From CAZKNJ01 sp964554185 (GTDB lineage Bacteria; 4484-113), in contig CAZKNJ010000023.1 of assembly GCA_964554185.1 (NCBI GenBank), positions 1 to 25,556 of the forward strand: a stretch of 25,556 bases of DNA, given 5' to 3'. The position numbers were made by a program, and so were the translations under genes. Below, piece by piece: positions 6,842 to 13,382 of this stretch. Under the pieces are notes generated by a model. The model was not told where the DNA came from, did not search any database, and saw only the letters and a program-made list of their open reading frames with translations. Each line of letters starts with the position of its first letter. Position 1 is the first letter of the stretch.

Positions 6842-7384
6842 CTAGTACTCCCCGCGCTCAATCTTGCGGATGTACTTGCGGCAGATACCGGCCAGCGCCA
6901 GGTCGCCGAAGCCCTCGGCGGTCTTCAGCATCTCCTCGGCGGACTTCAGAGCCTCCGCCGCTTTCCCGGTGGACAGCAAACTGTCAAGCTCGGGTATCCG
7001 TCCCGTCGCGGCGATGGTGTCAGGATCAGCGCCGCCGTAAACGCTGGGCAGCCCTAGCTTGGCTGCTTCTTTCTGTGGGTCGCCGGAGAAGCGCAGCCCG
7101 AAGCGCTGCTTCTGGTCCTCCTCAAGCTGGCGCGCCTCATGACGCTGGATATAAATCCAGTAGACGCCGTACAGCACGACGATGATGGGGAACATGATAA
7201 CGAAGTAGGTGACGATGTGCGCCAGCACCAGGGCAAAGGCGAATCCGGGGTTGAAGCGGTCAGTGGCGTCCCAGAACATCAAGATGCCGCCGAGGACCGA
7301 CCCGATGAGCAACACCAGGACAATGAAGCCCGCCCAGTCGGACGCGTTCATGGTGGAGATCGGCCCAATTATGCGGTCAAACAT
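6842..7384 (-). CDS. Membrane protein with C-terminal TPR-like helix pair (paralogue E)
   Basis: The 180-residue product (from ATG 7384) has a first hydrophobic segment (about residues 13-33, WAGFIVLVLLIGSVLGGI) ending in LMFWDATD, a second with the conserved proline (FVIMFPIIVVLYGVYW), a charged linker, and the family helix pair at about 135-178 (LDSLLSTGKAAEALKSA, then FGDLALAGICRKYIRKI). ATG 7384 is preferred because a GGGGACAGG purine run precedes it; ATG 7417 would add 11 residues but lacks a ribosome binding site. More upstream starts would run into the tRNA genes. It is the first gene of the five-paralogue cluster; a TAGAAT lies just before 7417 on this strand. No function is recognised. 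Confidence 0.72.
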   Translation of the reverse strand: MFDRIIGPISTMNASDWAGFIVLVLLIGSVLGGILMFWDATDRFNPGFAFALVLAHIVTYFVIMFPIIVVLYGVYWIYIQRHEARQLEEDQKQRFGLRFSGDPQKEAAKLGLPSVYGGADPDTIAATGRIPELDSLLSTGKAAEALKSAEEMLKTAEGFGDLALAGICRKYIRKIERGEY

Positions 7385-7466
7385 CGCCTGTCCCCGGCGC
7401 ACCAGAAGCTGCGCCATAATTATTCTACTTTGTTTCTGACAAAGCTGCCACACTCGCCTGAAGGGA

Positions 7467-7495
7467 TTGCCCGCATTCCGCCTGCACGGTATAAT
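7467..7495 (+). promoter_or_regulatory. Promoter of the tRNA-Cys/tRNA-Val pair
   Basis: TTGCCC at 7467-7472, a 17-bp spacer and a perfect TATAAT at 7490-7495 precede the first tRNA. Transcription should start near 7502, six bases before mature tRNA-Cys. Confidence 0.75.
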
Positions 7496-7507
7496 CAGCA
7501 TAAGCGC

Positions 7508-7578
7508 GGAGGCATCGCCAAGTGGTAAGGCAAGGGTCTGCAAAACCCTTATCCCCGGTTCGATTCCGGGTGCCTCCT
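7508..7578 (+). tRNA. tRNA-Cys (anticodon GCA)
   Basis: The 71-nt sequence folds as a tRNA: acceptor arms GGAGGCA (7508-7514) and TGCCTCC (7571-7577), discriminator U at 7578, a small D arm, anticodon stem AGGGT/ACCCT around loop CTGCAAA with GCA at 7540-7542, and a TTCGATT T-loop inside a CCGG/CCGG stem. U73 is the known identity base for cysteine tRNAs. The 3' CCA is not encoded and must be added by nucleotidyltransferase. Confidence 0.95.
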
Positions 7579-7588
7579 TTGCGCGTTT

Positions 7589-7661
7589 GGGCGGTTAGTT
7601 CAGTGGCTAGAACATTTCGTTGACACCGAAAAGGTCAGTGGTTCGATTCCACTACCGCCCA
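7589..7661 (+). tRNA. tRNA-Val (anticodon GAC)
   Basis: The 73-nt sequence has acceptor arms GGGCGGT (7589-7595) and ACCGCCC (7654-7660), discriminator A at 7661, and anticodon stem TTTCG/CGAAA around TTGACAC with GAC at 7622-7624. The T-loop is TTCGATT. It lies 10 bp after tRNA-Cys and must share its transcript. CCA is not encoded. No T-rich terminator follows in the 29 bp before the convergent gene. Confidence 0.95.
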
Positions 7662-7690
7662 GGTTGAGCAAGCTGTAACGCGGCTTCACC

Positions 7691-8323
7691 TCAATGAACC
7701 GGCTCGCGGCCCGTGGGCTGGACCTGGCGGCGGAACTTCTCGTCGCGGTGCACCTCAATCACACTGGCGGGCGAGAGCCAGTCGTAATCCACGGAGACGT
7801 TAAACTTTTCCTCAATCTGTTGGCGCACGGTTGCCAGGTCCATCTTCCAGACCGTCCCGTCGTCAAACAGCACCTTGTCCACCCACGCTGCGTAGTAGAG
7901 AGCTGAGACATCGTTGTTGAAGCTCACCATTCCGCCCTTGTCCAGCGATTTGCCCGGCGAAATGATGGCGCCGTGGAATACGGCGAAAGTGTCGCAGTAC
8001 TCCCAGAAGGCGTTGAAGGCGACAACATTGACCTGCAGAGCGACAATGTCATGGCTGGTGGCGTTGGTGTAGCCCACTTCGTAGTTGTAGCCGGCTTCCC
8101 TGATGGGTGCTTCTTCTTTGCCGTAGGCCCATAAGTCAAGGAAGGTCTGCTTGGCTCGGTCGCGGAACCAGGCTTTGTACTTCGAGAGCACCACGCCGGA
8201 TTGCGGGTGGTTGACCAAGACCACTTGCGCGTAATCCTCGAAGTCCTTGGCAGCGGCCTCAGTGATGAGGCAAGCCTGCACGAATGCAATAGCGAGCAGC
8301 AGCAAAACGGTTCTAACGGACAT
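7691..8323 (-). CDS. Secreted protein of unknown function
   Basis: The 210-residue product starts with a clear signal peptide (MSVRTVLLLLAIAFV core, likely cleaved after TEAAA near residue 25). A cysteine at 18 lies in FVQAC, which lacks a normal lipobox because of Gln at -2, so a soluble exported protein is more likely. The mature part contains YNYEVGYTNATSHDIVALQV, a pattern common in small beta-sandwich domains that describe how a neutral side chain strand pairs, and later LFDDGTVWKMD. This is reminiscent of DUF5780/FxLYD-like extracytoplasmic domains, but the match is weak. The ATG at 8323 has GGGAGGGG just upstream. It converges with the tRNA pair; nothing links it functionally to neighbours. 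Confidence 0.72.
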   Translation of the reverse strand: MSVRTVLLLLAIAFVQACLITEAAAKDFEDYAQVVLVNHPQSGVVLSKYKAWFRDRAKQTFLDLWAYGKEEAPIREAGYNYEVGYTNATSHDIVALQVNVVAFNAFWEYCDTFAVFHGAIISPGKSLDKGGMVSFNNDVSALYYAAWVDKVLFDDGTVWKMDLATVRQQIEEKFNVSVDYDWLSPASVIEVHRDEKFRRQVQPTGREPVH

Positions 8324-8499
8324 GATCCCCTCCCGGTGTGATTGACTGTGGCAATTATGCCATACTCGCGGTTATTGCGGGCGCTTCGGCTAGAATCAAG
8401 CCTTGGGCAACTGGACGCTGGCAACCGTCCTCTTCTGGCTGGCGCTGGCGTGGCTGATGCCATTCCTGTTGAATGAACGCGTGCCCCTTCAACTCCGGC

Positions 8500-8569
8500 C
8501 GGTAGCTGTTAGCTGGCAGCTGCCGTGTACAGCCGGTTCAGCCCGCCGGGCTGCGCCGATTTCACACGG
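8500..8569 (+). other. Consecutive stem-loops (candidate structured RNA or terminator)
   Basis: The first hairpin (8500-8525) pairs CGGTAGCTG with CAGCTGCCG (nine pairs, one G-U). The second pairs CCGTGT (8523-8528) with ACACGG (8564-8569) and encloses a CAGCCC/GGGCTG stem with a three-base loop (8539-8553). Because the two share three bases they cannot both be fully formed, which allows a switch-like alternative. There is no T-tract. Confidence 0.4.
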
Positions 8570-8583
8570 CGCGCCAATAGTGC

Positions 8584-8589
8584 TAGAAT
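8584..8589 (+). promoter_or_regulatory. -10-like box (TAGAAT) upstream of the small lipoprotein gene
   Basis: TAGAAT in the context GTGCTAGAATAA matches the box before the FKBP gene (CGTGCTAGAATCC). It would give a long, 153-nt leader. A TATTAT at 8732-8737 is too close to the start codon to be a better choice. Confidence 0.35.
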
Positions 8590-8748
8590 AACCTCCGCCG
8601 CGGTTCCCGGACGGGGATCGCAGTTGCCAGGGGGTAGTGGCTGGCTCCGCACCCCGCTCACCGGGGATTGGGGTGGTTTCTCCCTCTGCTCAATGCGTCT
8701 CCGGCCGTGCGGCGCCCGTAATCTGTAAACCTATTATTGGGGGAGTTC

Positions 8749-9060
8749 ATGCTGAGAGTCCTTACTGTCTTGGCTCTGTTTGCGATTGTGATGATGGTGT
8801 CCTGCAATCAGGCCCCGCCGGAAGATGAGGGCCCGAACACCCTTGGGACCATCAAAGTGGTAGACGATAGCGCCGCTGCGCCGACGGATGCCACTGCTCC
8901 GACAGATGAGGCTGCGCCCGCGCCACCTGCAGAGGGCGGCGAAGTGGCGCCTCCGGCCGAGGGTGGAGACGAGACCGCCCCGCCCGCTGAGGGCGGCGGT
9001 GACGAAGGTGGAGACAAGGGCGGAGGTGAAGGCGGCGACGAAGCGCCACCCACCGGCTAG
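8749..9060 (+). CDS. Small acidic, low-complexity lipoprotein
   Basis: The 103-residue product has a lipoprotein signal peptide with lipid-acceptor Cys19 (MMVSC). The rest is a disordered, acidic, Pro/Ala/Gly/Glu-rich chain: an initial LGTIKVVDD segment, repeated APPAEGG units, then GGDEGG-type repeats. Residues 20-50 closely match the start of the FKBP lipoprotein 160 bp downstream (LGTIKVVDE and similar Ala/Pro/Thr spacing), but the isomerase domain is absent. It is therefore a likely duplicate of the N-terminal module only. The ATG at 8749 follows GGGGGAG at three bases; a TTG at 8737 is an unlikely start. A role as a surface spacer is only inference. Confidence 0.7.
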   Translation: MLRVLTVLALFAIVMMVSCNQAPPEDEGPNTLGTIKVVDDSAAAPTDATAPTDEAAPAPPAEGGEVAPPAEGGDETAPPAEGGGDEGGDKGGGEGGDEAPPTG

Positions 9061-9128
9061 CCTCAGAGCATCGCACTGCATTAACCCAAATTGGTAGAAG
9101 CAACGGGCGGTTATACCGTCCGGCAGTT

Positions 9129-9156
9129 AGCGCGCCGTGGGAAACTGCGGCGCGCT
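9129..9156 (+). terminator. Strong GC hairpin between the two lipoprotein genes
   Basis: AGCGCGCCG and CGGCGCGCT form a perfect nine-pair stem around the 10-nt loop TGGGAAACTG. A weaker GGGCGGT/ACCGTCC stem lies just upstream near 9105. No T-tract follows, so it may slow, terminate or stabilise transcripts rather than act as a classical terminator. Confidence 0.5.
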
Positions 9157-9170
9157 GCGCTTAACCGTGC

Positions 9171-9176
9171 TAGAAT
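9171..9176 (+). promoter_or_regulatory. -10-like box (TAGAAT) of the FKBP lipoprotein gene
   Basis: TAGAAT follows the GC hairpin directly and would start transcription near 9183, a 38-nt leader before ATG 9221. No good -35 is visible. Confidence 0.45.
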
Positions 9177-9220
9177 CCTGCCGGATTATCTGCCGGCTGC
9201 GCCGGTAATGGAGGAAACTG

Positions 9221-9805
9221 ATGCGTCTTGTTTTGCTTACATTGCCTTTGCTGCTGCTCGTCTTGGCGGTTGGCTGCACCCAGCCCGCGGAGGACGAGGA
9301 TACGGGCAGCCAGAACCTGGGCACGATAAAGGTTGTTGACGAGACGGCCGCTCCGCCCGCTGATGCAACTGCTCCCGCGGAGGGAACTACGGTGGAGGGC
9401 GAAGCTGCTCCCGCCGAGGGCGAGACTGCTGCCGGGGACACTGGCGCCGAGGAGGCACCCATGATAGTAACCACGCCTTCGGGGCTGAAGTATGAAGATG
9501 TGAAGGTCGGTGACGGCGCCGAGGCCAAGGCCGGCGACATTGTCCGCGTGCACTACACCGGCACGTTGGAAGACGGCACGAAGTTCGACTCGTCGGTTGA
9601 CCGCGGTGTGCCCTTTGAGTTTCCGCTGGGTGCGGGCAAGGTCATCAAGGGCTGGGACGAAGGCGTGGCCGGAATGAAGGTCGGCGGCAAGCGCAAGCTG
9701 ACCATCCCCTCCGACCTGGGCTATGGCCCGCACGGTCATCCGCCGGTGATACCTCCGAACGCCACGCTCATCTTTGACGTGGAGCTCCTGGAAATCGTCA
9801 AGTAG
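9221..9805 (+). CDS. FKBP-type peptidyl-prolyl cis-trans isomerase lipoprotein
   Basis: The 194-residue product has a lipoprotein signal peptide with Cys19 (LAVGC), a disordered Ala/Pro/Glu linker (about residues 20-80) and one complete FKBP domain (about 81-194). Family signatures are present: VRVHYTGTLEDGTKFDSS, RGVPFEF.LG.GKVIKGWDEG (the active-site Trp), GM.VGGKRKLTIP, LGYG and IPPNATLIFDVELL. FKBPs catalyse isomerisation of X-Pro bonds and often act as chaperones; the lipid anchor puts this one outside the cytoplasmic membrane. ATG 9221 has GGAGG seven bases upstream. The linker start (LGTIKVVDE) is shared with the small lipoprotein upstream. It ends 47 bp before ribD, which has its own promoter. 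Confidence 0.93.
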   Translation: MRLVLLTLPLLLLVLAVGCTQPAEDEDTGSQNLGTIKVVDETAAPPADATAPAEGTTVEGEAAPAEGETAAGDTGAEEAPMIVTTPSGLKYEDVKVGDGAEAKAGDIVRVHYTGTLEDGTKFDSSVDRGVPFEFPLGAGKVIKGWDEGVAGMKVGGKRKLTIPSDLGYGPHGHPPVIPPNATLIFDVELLEIVK

Positions 9806-9817
9806 CACCACCGCGCT

Positions 9818-9846
9818 TTGCGCCGGAAGCCGCTTCTAACTACAAT
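9818..9846 (+). promoter_or_regulatory. ribD promoter giving a leaderless transcript
   Basis: TTGCGC at 9818-9823, a 17-bp spacer and TACAAT at 9841-9846 place +1 at 9853, the G of the GTG start codon. There is no room for a ribosome binding site. Confidence 0.65.
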
Positions 9847-9852
9847 ACTCCC

Positions 9853-11121
9853 GTGAACCACTTGCGGGCAATGGTGGACGCCGCCTGCGCGCCGGAAGCG
9901 CAGGACGGAGATGACGCGCACTACCTGCGCGAAGCCTTCCACCTGGGGCTGCTCGGCGCAGGCTACACCGCGCCTAACCCCACCGTCGGCGCGCTGGTCA
10001 TCCAGGATGGCAGCGAAGTGGGGCGGGGGGCGCACCGCGTCTGCGGCCAGGAACATGCCGAGGCCGCCGCGCTGTCACGGGCGAAGGATGCCGCGCGCGG
10101 CGCCACCATCTATTCCAGCCTGGAGCCCTGCACCCATCACGGCAAGCAGCCGCCCTGCGCCGACGCCATCATCGCCGCCGGTATCGCTCGCGTGGTGTAC
10201 GGCGGCAACGACCCCGACGAACGCACCTGCTGCCGCGCCAAAGCGGTGCTGAGTGAAGCGGGAGTGGAGGTGGAAGGGCCGCTGATGCCGCGGGCGGCGG
10301 TGCGGCTGAACGATGCCTACTGCCACTGGAAAGCCACCGGCGAGCCGTTCGTGGCGCTGAAGCTCGGCATGTCCCTGGACGGGCGCATCGCGCTGGAAAA
10401 CGGCGAGTCGCAGTGGATTACCGGCAAGGTTGCGCGCGGCTACTCCCATTTCCTGCGGCAGTGCCACGACGCGGTGCTGGTGGGAATGGGCACGGTCAAG
10501 GCGGACAACCCGAGCCTTACCGTCCGCCATGCCGCGTTGCGCGAATTCGCCGGTGACGAGGTGGACTACTTCCGCTTCCGCCAGCCGGCGCGGGTGGTGG
10601 TGGACCCGGCGTTTGAGCTGGTGCGTAGTTACGCGCCGCCGAAGGGCGAGCTTGCGCGCCCGGTGTTCAGCATCTTCAACCGCCCGGAGGAGGGCGAATG
10701 CCGCCGCGAGGTTCCCTGGCTCGTGTTCGCCGGGGTGGCGGGGAAGGCGCCAGCCGGAAACGTCCTCCCGCCGGGAGTAGAGATACTGGAGATTCCCTGC
10801 AACGAGCGGCGGCTGGACTTTGGCGAGCTCTGGCGCCGGCTGGGCGAACTGCATATCCACTCCGTGCTGGTTGAGGGCGGCACCCGCGTGGCCCAGGAGC
10901 TGATAACTCAGCGCGCTTTCACCCGCTTTGATGCGGTAGTGGCGCCCACGCTGCTGGGCGCGGACAGCCGCGCCTACAGCCCACGTCTGCACCTGCGCAG
11001 GCTGGAGGATGCGCTCAAGCTCAGCGACACGCTTTCCTTCCCACTGGGACGCGATACGCTGGTTTCCGGCTACACGACCGACTTCATTGACCGCGTGCTG
11101 CAGGGGATGGCGGGCCGGTGA
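9853..11121 (+). CDS. ribD: Bifunctional riboflavin biosynthesis protein RibD (deaminase/reductase)
   Basis: The 422-residue product has both RibD domains. The N-terminal cytidine-deaminase-like domain carries TAPNPTVGALV, the catalytic H68-A-E70 and zinc ligands Cys93 and Cys102 in EPCTHHGKQPPC. It deaminates the pyrimidine product of GTP cyclohydrolase II. The C-terminal reductase domain begins near residue 165 with VALKLGMSLDGRIALENGESQWITG and contains LVEGGTRVAQELI; it reduces the ribosyl side chain with NADPH. The protein is longer than the usual 360-380 residues, with about 20 extra residues at the N-terminus and loop additions in the reductase. GTG 9853 is chosen because a promoter places +1 on it; ATG 9871 has no ribosome binding site. 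No other rib genes are nearby. It overlaps the next gene by four bases (GTGA). Confidence 0.93.
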   Translation: MNHLRAMVDAACAPEAQDGDDAHYLREAFHLGLLGAGYTAPNPTVGALVIQDGSEVGRGAHRVCGQEHAEAAALSRAKDAARGATIYSSLEPCTHHGKQPPCADAIIAAGIARVVYGGNDPDERTCCRAKAVLSEAGVEVEGPLMPRAAVRLNDAYCHWKATGEPFVALKLGMSLDGRIALENGESQWITGKVARGYSHFLRQCHDAVLVGMGTVKADNPSLTVRHAALREFAGDEVDYFRFRQPARVVVDPAFELVRSYAPPKGELARPVFSIFNRPEEGECRREVPWLVFAGVAGKAPAGNVLPPGVEILEIPCNERRLDFGELWRRLGELHIHSVLVEGGTRVAQELITQRAFTRFDAVVAPTLLGADSRAYSPRLHLRRLEDALKLSDTLSFPLGRDTLVSGYTTDFIDRVLQGMAGR

Positions 11122-11801
11122 AGCGCGTTGCCGCCTTTTCGCTCGCCGGTGCCCTGCTCCTGGCGCTGACCGCCGCCAGCATCATTTCTCTCGTTACTCT
11201 CATCAACCGTACACCCAGCCCATCTGCTCAGAGCGCGGCGGGAGGAATTCTGCTGGTGCCGCTGGCTGCGCCGGAAGGGCTGGGCGAGGCGCCGGAGGAC
11301 TTGCTGCTCGCGGCGCTGGCCACCGATCTGACGCAGACCTTCGCAGCCGAGGTTGAGCTGGGCGCGGCGCTGCCGCTCAGCAACCTTGCGCGTGCCAAGG
11401 GTGGGGAGGGGATTCGCGCGGATGCCGCGCTGGACGAGCTGGCGCATGCTTACCACCGCAGCGGCCACCTGCTGCTCATCGGTGTTACGGGCGCAGAGCT
11501 ATCCGAGCGCGGCGAAGATATCTTCGGCTACTCCCAGCACGGCGGTAACGCCTGCATCGTCAGCATCGCAAAACTCGCCGCCGGGGCGTCGCCGGAGCAG
11601 GTGCGGACGCGCCTGTTGAAAGCAGCGCTGCACCAGGCCGGCCACACTTTCGGTCTTCCGCACTCGACCGACCCGCAGAGCGTGATGTATGACGCGAAGG
11701 ATGCCGCGGCGCTGGATGCGACGCGCGCGAGTTATAGCGAAGATGAGCTGGAAGCGCTGCGGCGCCATCCCCGGCTGGAAGGCCGATTAAAGCAAGGTTA
11801 A
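11118..11801 (+). CDS. Membrane-anchored metzincin-like protein with Glu-to-Gln change in the zinc motif
   Basis: The 227-residue product has an N-terminal hydrophobic helix (about residues 4-31) and an extracytoplasmic domain. Near residues 170-185 it carries HQAGHTFGLPH followed by DPQSVMYD. This keeps the three zinc-binding histidines and the Met-turn of metzincins (HExxHxxGxxH...M), but the catalytic Glu is Gln (CAG at 11634-11636). Upstream segments (DIFGYSQHGGNACIVSIAKL and an R-x-x-x-x-A helix before the motif) resemble archaemetzincins (peptidase M54), although the four-cysteine structural zinc site of M54 is absent. Family knowledge says loss of this Glu abolishes or greatly reduces hydrolysis, so this may be a binding pseudo-peptidase. 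The GTG start overlaps the ribD stop (GTGA), implying coupled translation. Confidence 0.7.
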   Translation: MKRVAAFSLAGALLLALTAASIISLVTLINRTPSPSAQSAAGGILLVPLAAPEGLGEAPEDLLLAALATDLTQTFAAEVELGAALPLSNLARAKGGEGIRADAALDELAHAYHRSGHLLLIGVTGAELSERGEDIFGYSQHGGNACIVSIAKLAAGASPEQVRTRLLKAALHQAGHTFGLPHSTDPQSVMYDAKDAAALDATRASYSEDELEALRRHPRLEGRLKQG

Positions 11802-11804
11802 GCG

Positions 11805-11845
11805 GAAAGCCGGTTGGGACGCCGAAGCGTCCTTCCCCGGCTTTC
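11805..11845. terminator. Bidirectional hairpin terminator between convergent genes
   Basis: GAAAGCCGG (11805-11813) pairs perfectly with CCGGCTTTC (11837-11845). Inside, GACGC/GCGTC close a CGAA tetraloop. The stem ends in a run of A:T pairs that gives CTTT on one strand and CTTTC on the other. It sits 4 bp after the metzincin-like gene and 32 bp after the end of gltA on the opposite strand, and can serve both. Confidence 0.75.
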
Positions 11846-11876
11846 GATATGTAACTTACCGGTTACGGGTCTCGGG

Positions 11877-13148
11877 TTATGCGCCGACTTGCTGCTTGAT
11901 CCACTCGGTTGAAACCGACTTCGGGCGGGTGATAGACGTTCCCAGCGCGCGGTTGAGGACGAGCTGGCTCAGCATGCCCATCGCCCGGCTGACGCTGAAG
12001 AGCACCGTGTAGTACGGGAACTCGGTCAGCCCGTAGTGGTAGAGCAGCGCGCCGGATCCGGCGTCAACATTCGGCCACACGTTCTTGGCCTTGCCGTGCT
12101 CGGTGAGCACCTTCGGAGCGACCTGGAACAGCAGGTCCACCGTCTTGAAGGTGTCGTCGTCGGCGCAGTATTTCTTGCCGAACTGGTTGAACGCAGTAAA
12201 GCGCGGGTCCACCACGCGCAGCACCGCATGCCCGTAGCCCGGAACGACCTGCCCGGCGTTCAGCAGCTCCCAGCACATATCGGTGAGTTGCTTCTCGGTG
12301 GGTACGCCGCCGAAGCGTTCGATGACCTTGATGATGAAGCCCAAGCACTCCTGGTTCGCCAGGCCGTGCAGCGGGCCCGCCAAGCCGTTGAGGCCGGCGC
12401 TCACCGAGTAGTAAGGGTCGGAAAGCGCGCTGCCCACGGTGTGGCAGGTGTTGGCGCTGACGTTGCCGCCCTCGTGGTCGCTGTGCAGCACGAGGTACAG
12501 CCGCATCATGTCGTAGCAGTCCTCGGTCTCTTTCAGGCCGAGCATGTGCACGTAGTTCGCCGCCCAGTCCAGCTTCATATCGGGCTTAATCAGGTCGCCC
12601 TTCTGGTAGCGGATGCGGTACACGCCGGCGGCGATGCTGGGAATCATCGCGGTAATCTGCAGCGCGTCCTCCAGCGCCGCATCCCAGTACTCCGTCTTCG
12701 CCATCTCGCTGTAGCGGCGGGCGAACTCGGACTCGTGCTGCAGGGCGAGAATGCCCGTATCCAGCATCGTCATCGGGTGACTGTCGGCCGGCATCGCTTT
12801 CAGCACGTCCCACACGTATGCAGGGACGTCGTAGCGCTTGCGCAGGTCGTCCTGCAGCGACTTCAGCTCCTCGGCGGAGGGCAGTTCGCCGGTGAGCAGC
12901 AGCCAGAAGATCTCCTCCGGCAGCTTGTCCGTAAGCTCCAGGATGGGAATGCCCCGGATGATGAGCCCCTTGTCGGGCTCCACCACCGAGGTGTCGCAGA
13001 TCATACCTTTCACGCCGCGCATGCCGCCATAGGCCTGCGCCACGGTTACTTCAGAGATGACCTTGTCGCCATGCTCCTTACCCAGGTTGCGGATTTCTTC
13101 GCGCAGCCCGGGAATCTGGTCCGCCAGTTTCTTCTTGAGTAGTGACAT
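11877..13148 (-). CDS. gltA: Citrate synthase, eukaryote-type (type I)
   Basis: The 423-residue enzyme condenses oxaloacetate with acetyl-CoA to citrate at the entry of the TCA cycle. It contains the hallmark segments of mitochondrial-type citrate synthases: LVLHSDHEGGNVSANTCH (first catalytic His), NGLAGPLHGLANQE, VPGYGHAVLRVVDPRF (second His), and VDAGSGALLYHYG (the Asp), then YYTVLFSVSRAMGMLSQ and RPKSVSTEW. Most bacteria use the hexameric type II form with different spacing, so the type I form is notable. ATG 13148 is chosen because GGAGG lies six bases upstream; the adjacent ATG 13151 is possible but too close. It is monocistronic, with a strong promoter about 87 nt upstream and a hairpin terminator downstream. 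Confidence 0.96.
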   Translation of the reverse strand: MSLLKKKLADQIPGLREEIRNLGKEHGDKVISEVTVAQAYGGMRGVKGMICDTSVVEPDKGLIIRGIPILELTDKLPEEIFWLLLTGELPSAEELKSLQDDLRKRYDVPAYVWDVLKAMPADSHPMTMLDTGILALQHESEFARRYSEMAKTEYWDAALEDALQITAMIPSIAAGVYRIRYQKGDLIKPDMKLDWAANYVHMLGLKETEDCYDMMRLYLVLHSDHEGGNVSANTCHTVGSALSDPYYSVSAGLNGLAGPLHGLANQECLGFIIKVIERFGGVPTEKQLTDMCWELLNAGQVVPGYGHAVLRVVDPRFTAFNQFGKKYCADDDTFKTVDLLFQVAPKVLTEHGKAKNVWPNVDAGSGALLYHYGLTEFPYYTVLFSVSRAMGMLSQLVLNRALGTSITRPKSVSTEWIKQQVGA

Positions 13149-13241
13149 CATTAACCTCCACGACTGTACCGGTTGGTTATCAGTGTTGTGATTTGTTTCA
13201 CGAGACGAATGGAGAGGCCCCACCTCCCGTACTATCCGCCG

Positions 13242-13270
13242 ATTATAGGTGGCATCCTGGCTGTAGTCAA
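13242..13270 (-). promoter_or_regulatory. Citrate synthase promoter
   Basis: On the minus strand TTGACT (13270-13265), a 17-bp spacer and TATAAT (13247-13242) form a near-consensus sigma-70-type promoter. The start near 13235 leaves a leader of about 87 nt. The remaining 112 bp up to the previous gene show nothing recognisable. Confidence 0.82.
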
Positions 13271-13382
13271 TACGCCTGGCAGGTATTCGCTGGCGTTTTC
13301 GCTTTCATTTCAGATTCGCTCCAAAGCGCCGCCGAGAGCTTGTGAAACGGTATGAGTTACCTATTGCGGAGGATCCAACTGG

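Larger units (their letters stand above)
8324..8748 (+). other. 425-bp intergenic region with two -10 boxes and hairpins
   Basis: It separates divergent genes. It holds TAGAAT at 8391-8396, nested inverted repeats at 8500-8569 and TAGAAT at 8584-8589. A 62-codon frame begins with TTG at 8403, exactly seven bases after the first -10 box, and encodes a membrane-like start (LATVLFWLALAWLMPFLL), but its second half runs through the hairpins and looks non-coding. From the second box a 153-nt leader would precede the lipoprotein gene. I recognise no riboswitch. Confidence 0.4.

Noticed and set aside
7385..7543. Upstream extension of paralogue E to the ATG at 7543
   Set aside because: It would overlap the tRNA-Cys gene and its promoter, and the added residues are not membrane- or family-like.
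8920..9057. Tandem GGCGG/GAGGG-type repeats as a CRISPR or satellite array
   Set aside because: The units are short, irregular and in frame inside the lipoprotein coding sequence; they reflect low-complexity Gly/Glu/Pro codons.
12036..13142. 368-codon open frame on the plus strand
   Set aside because: It lies fully antisense to the citrate synthase gene, has low-complexity Val/His/Gln-rich content and no ribosome binding site; a by-product of GC-rich codon bias.
13173..13355. 60-codon frame on the plus strand upstream of gltA
   Set aside because: It runs over the gltA promoter in antisense direction and has no ribosome binding site.
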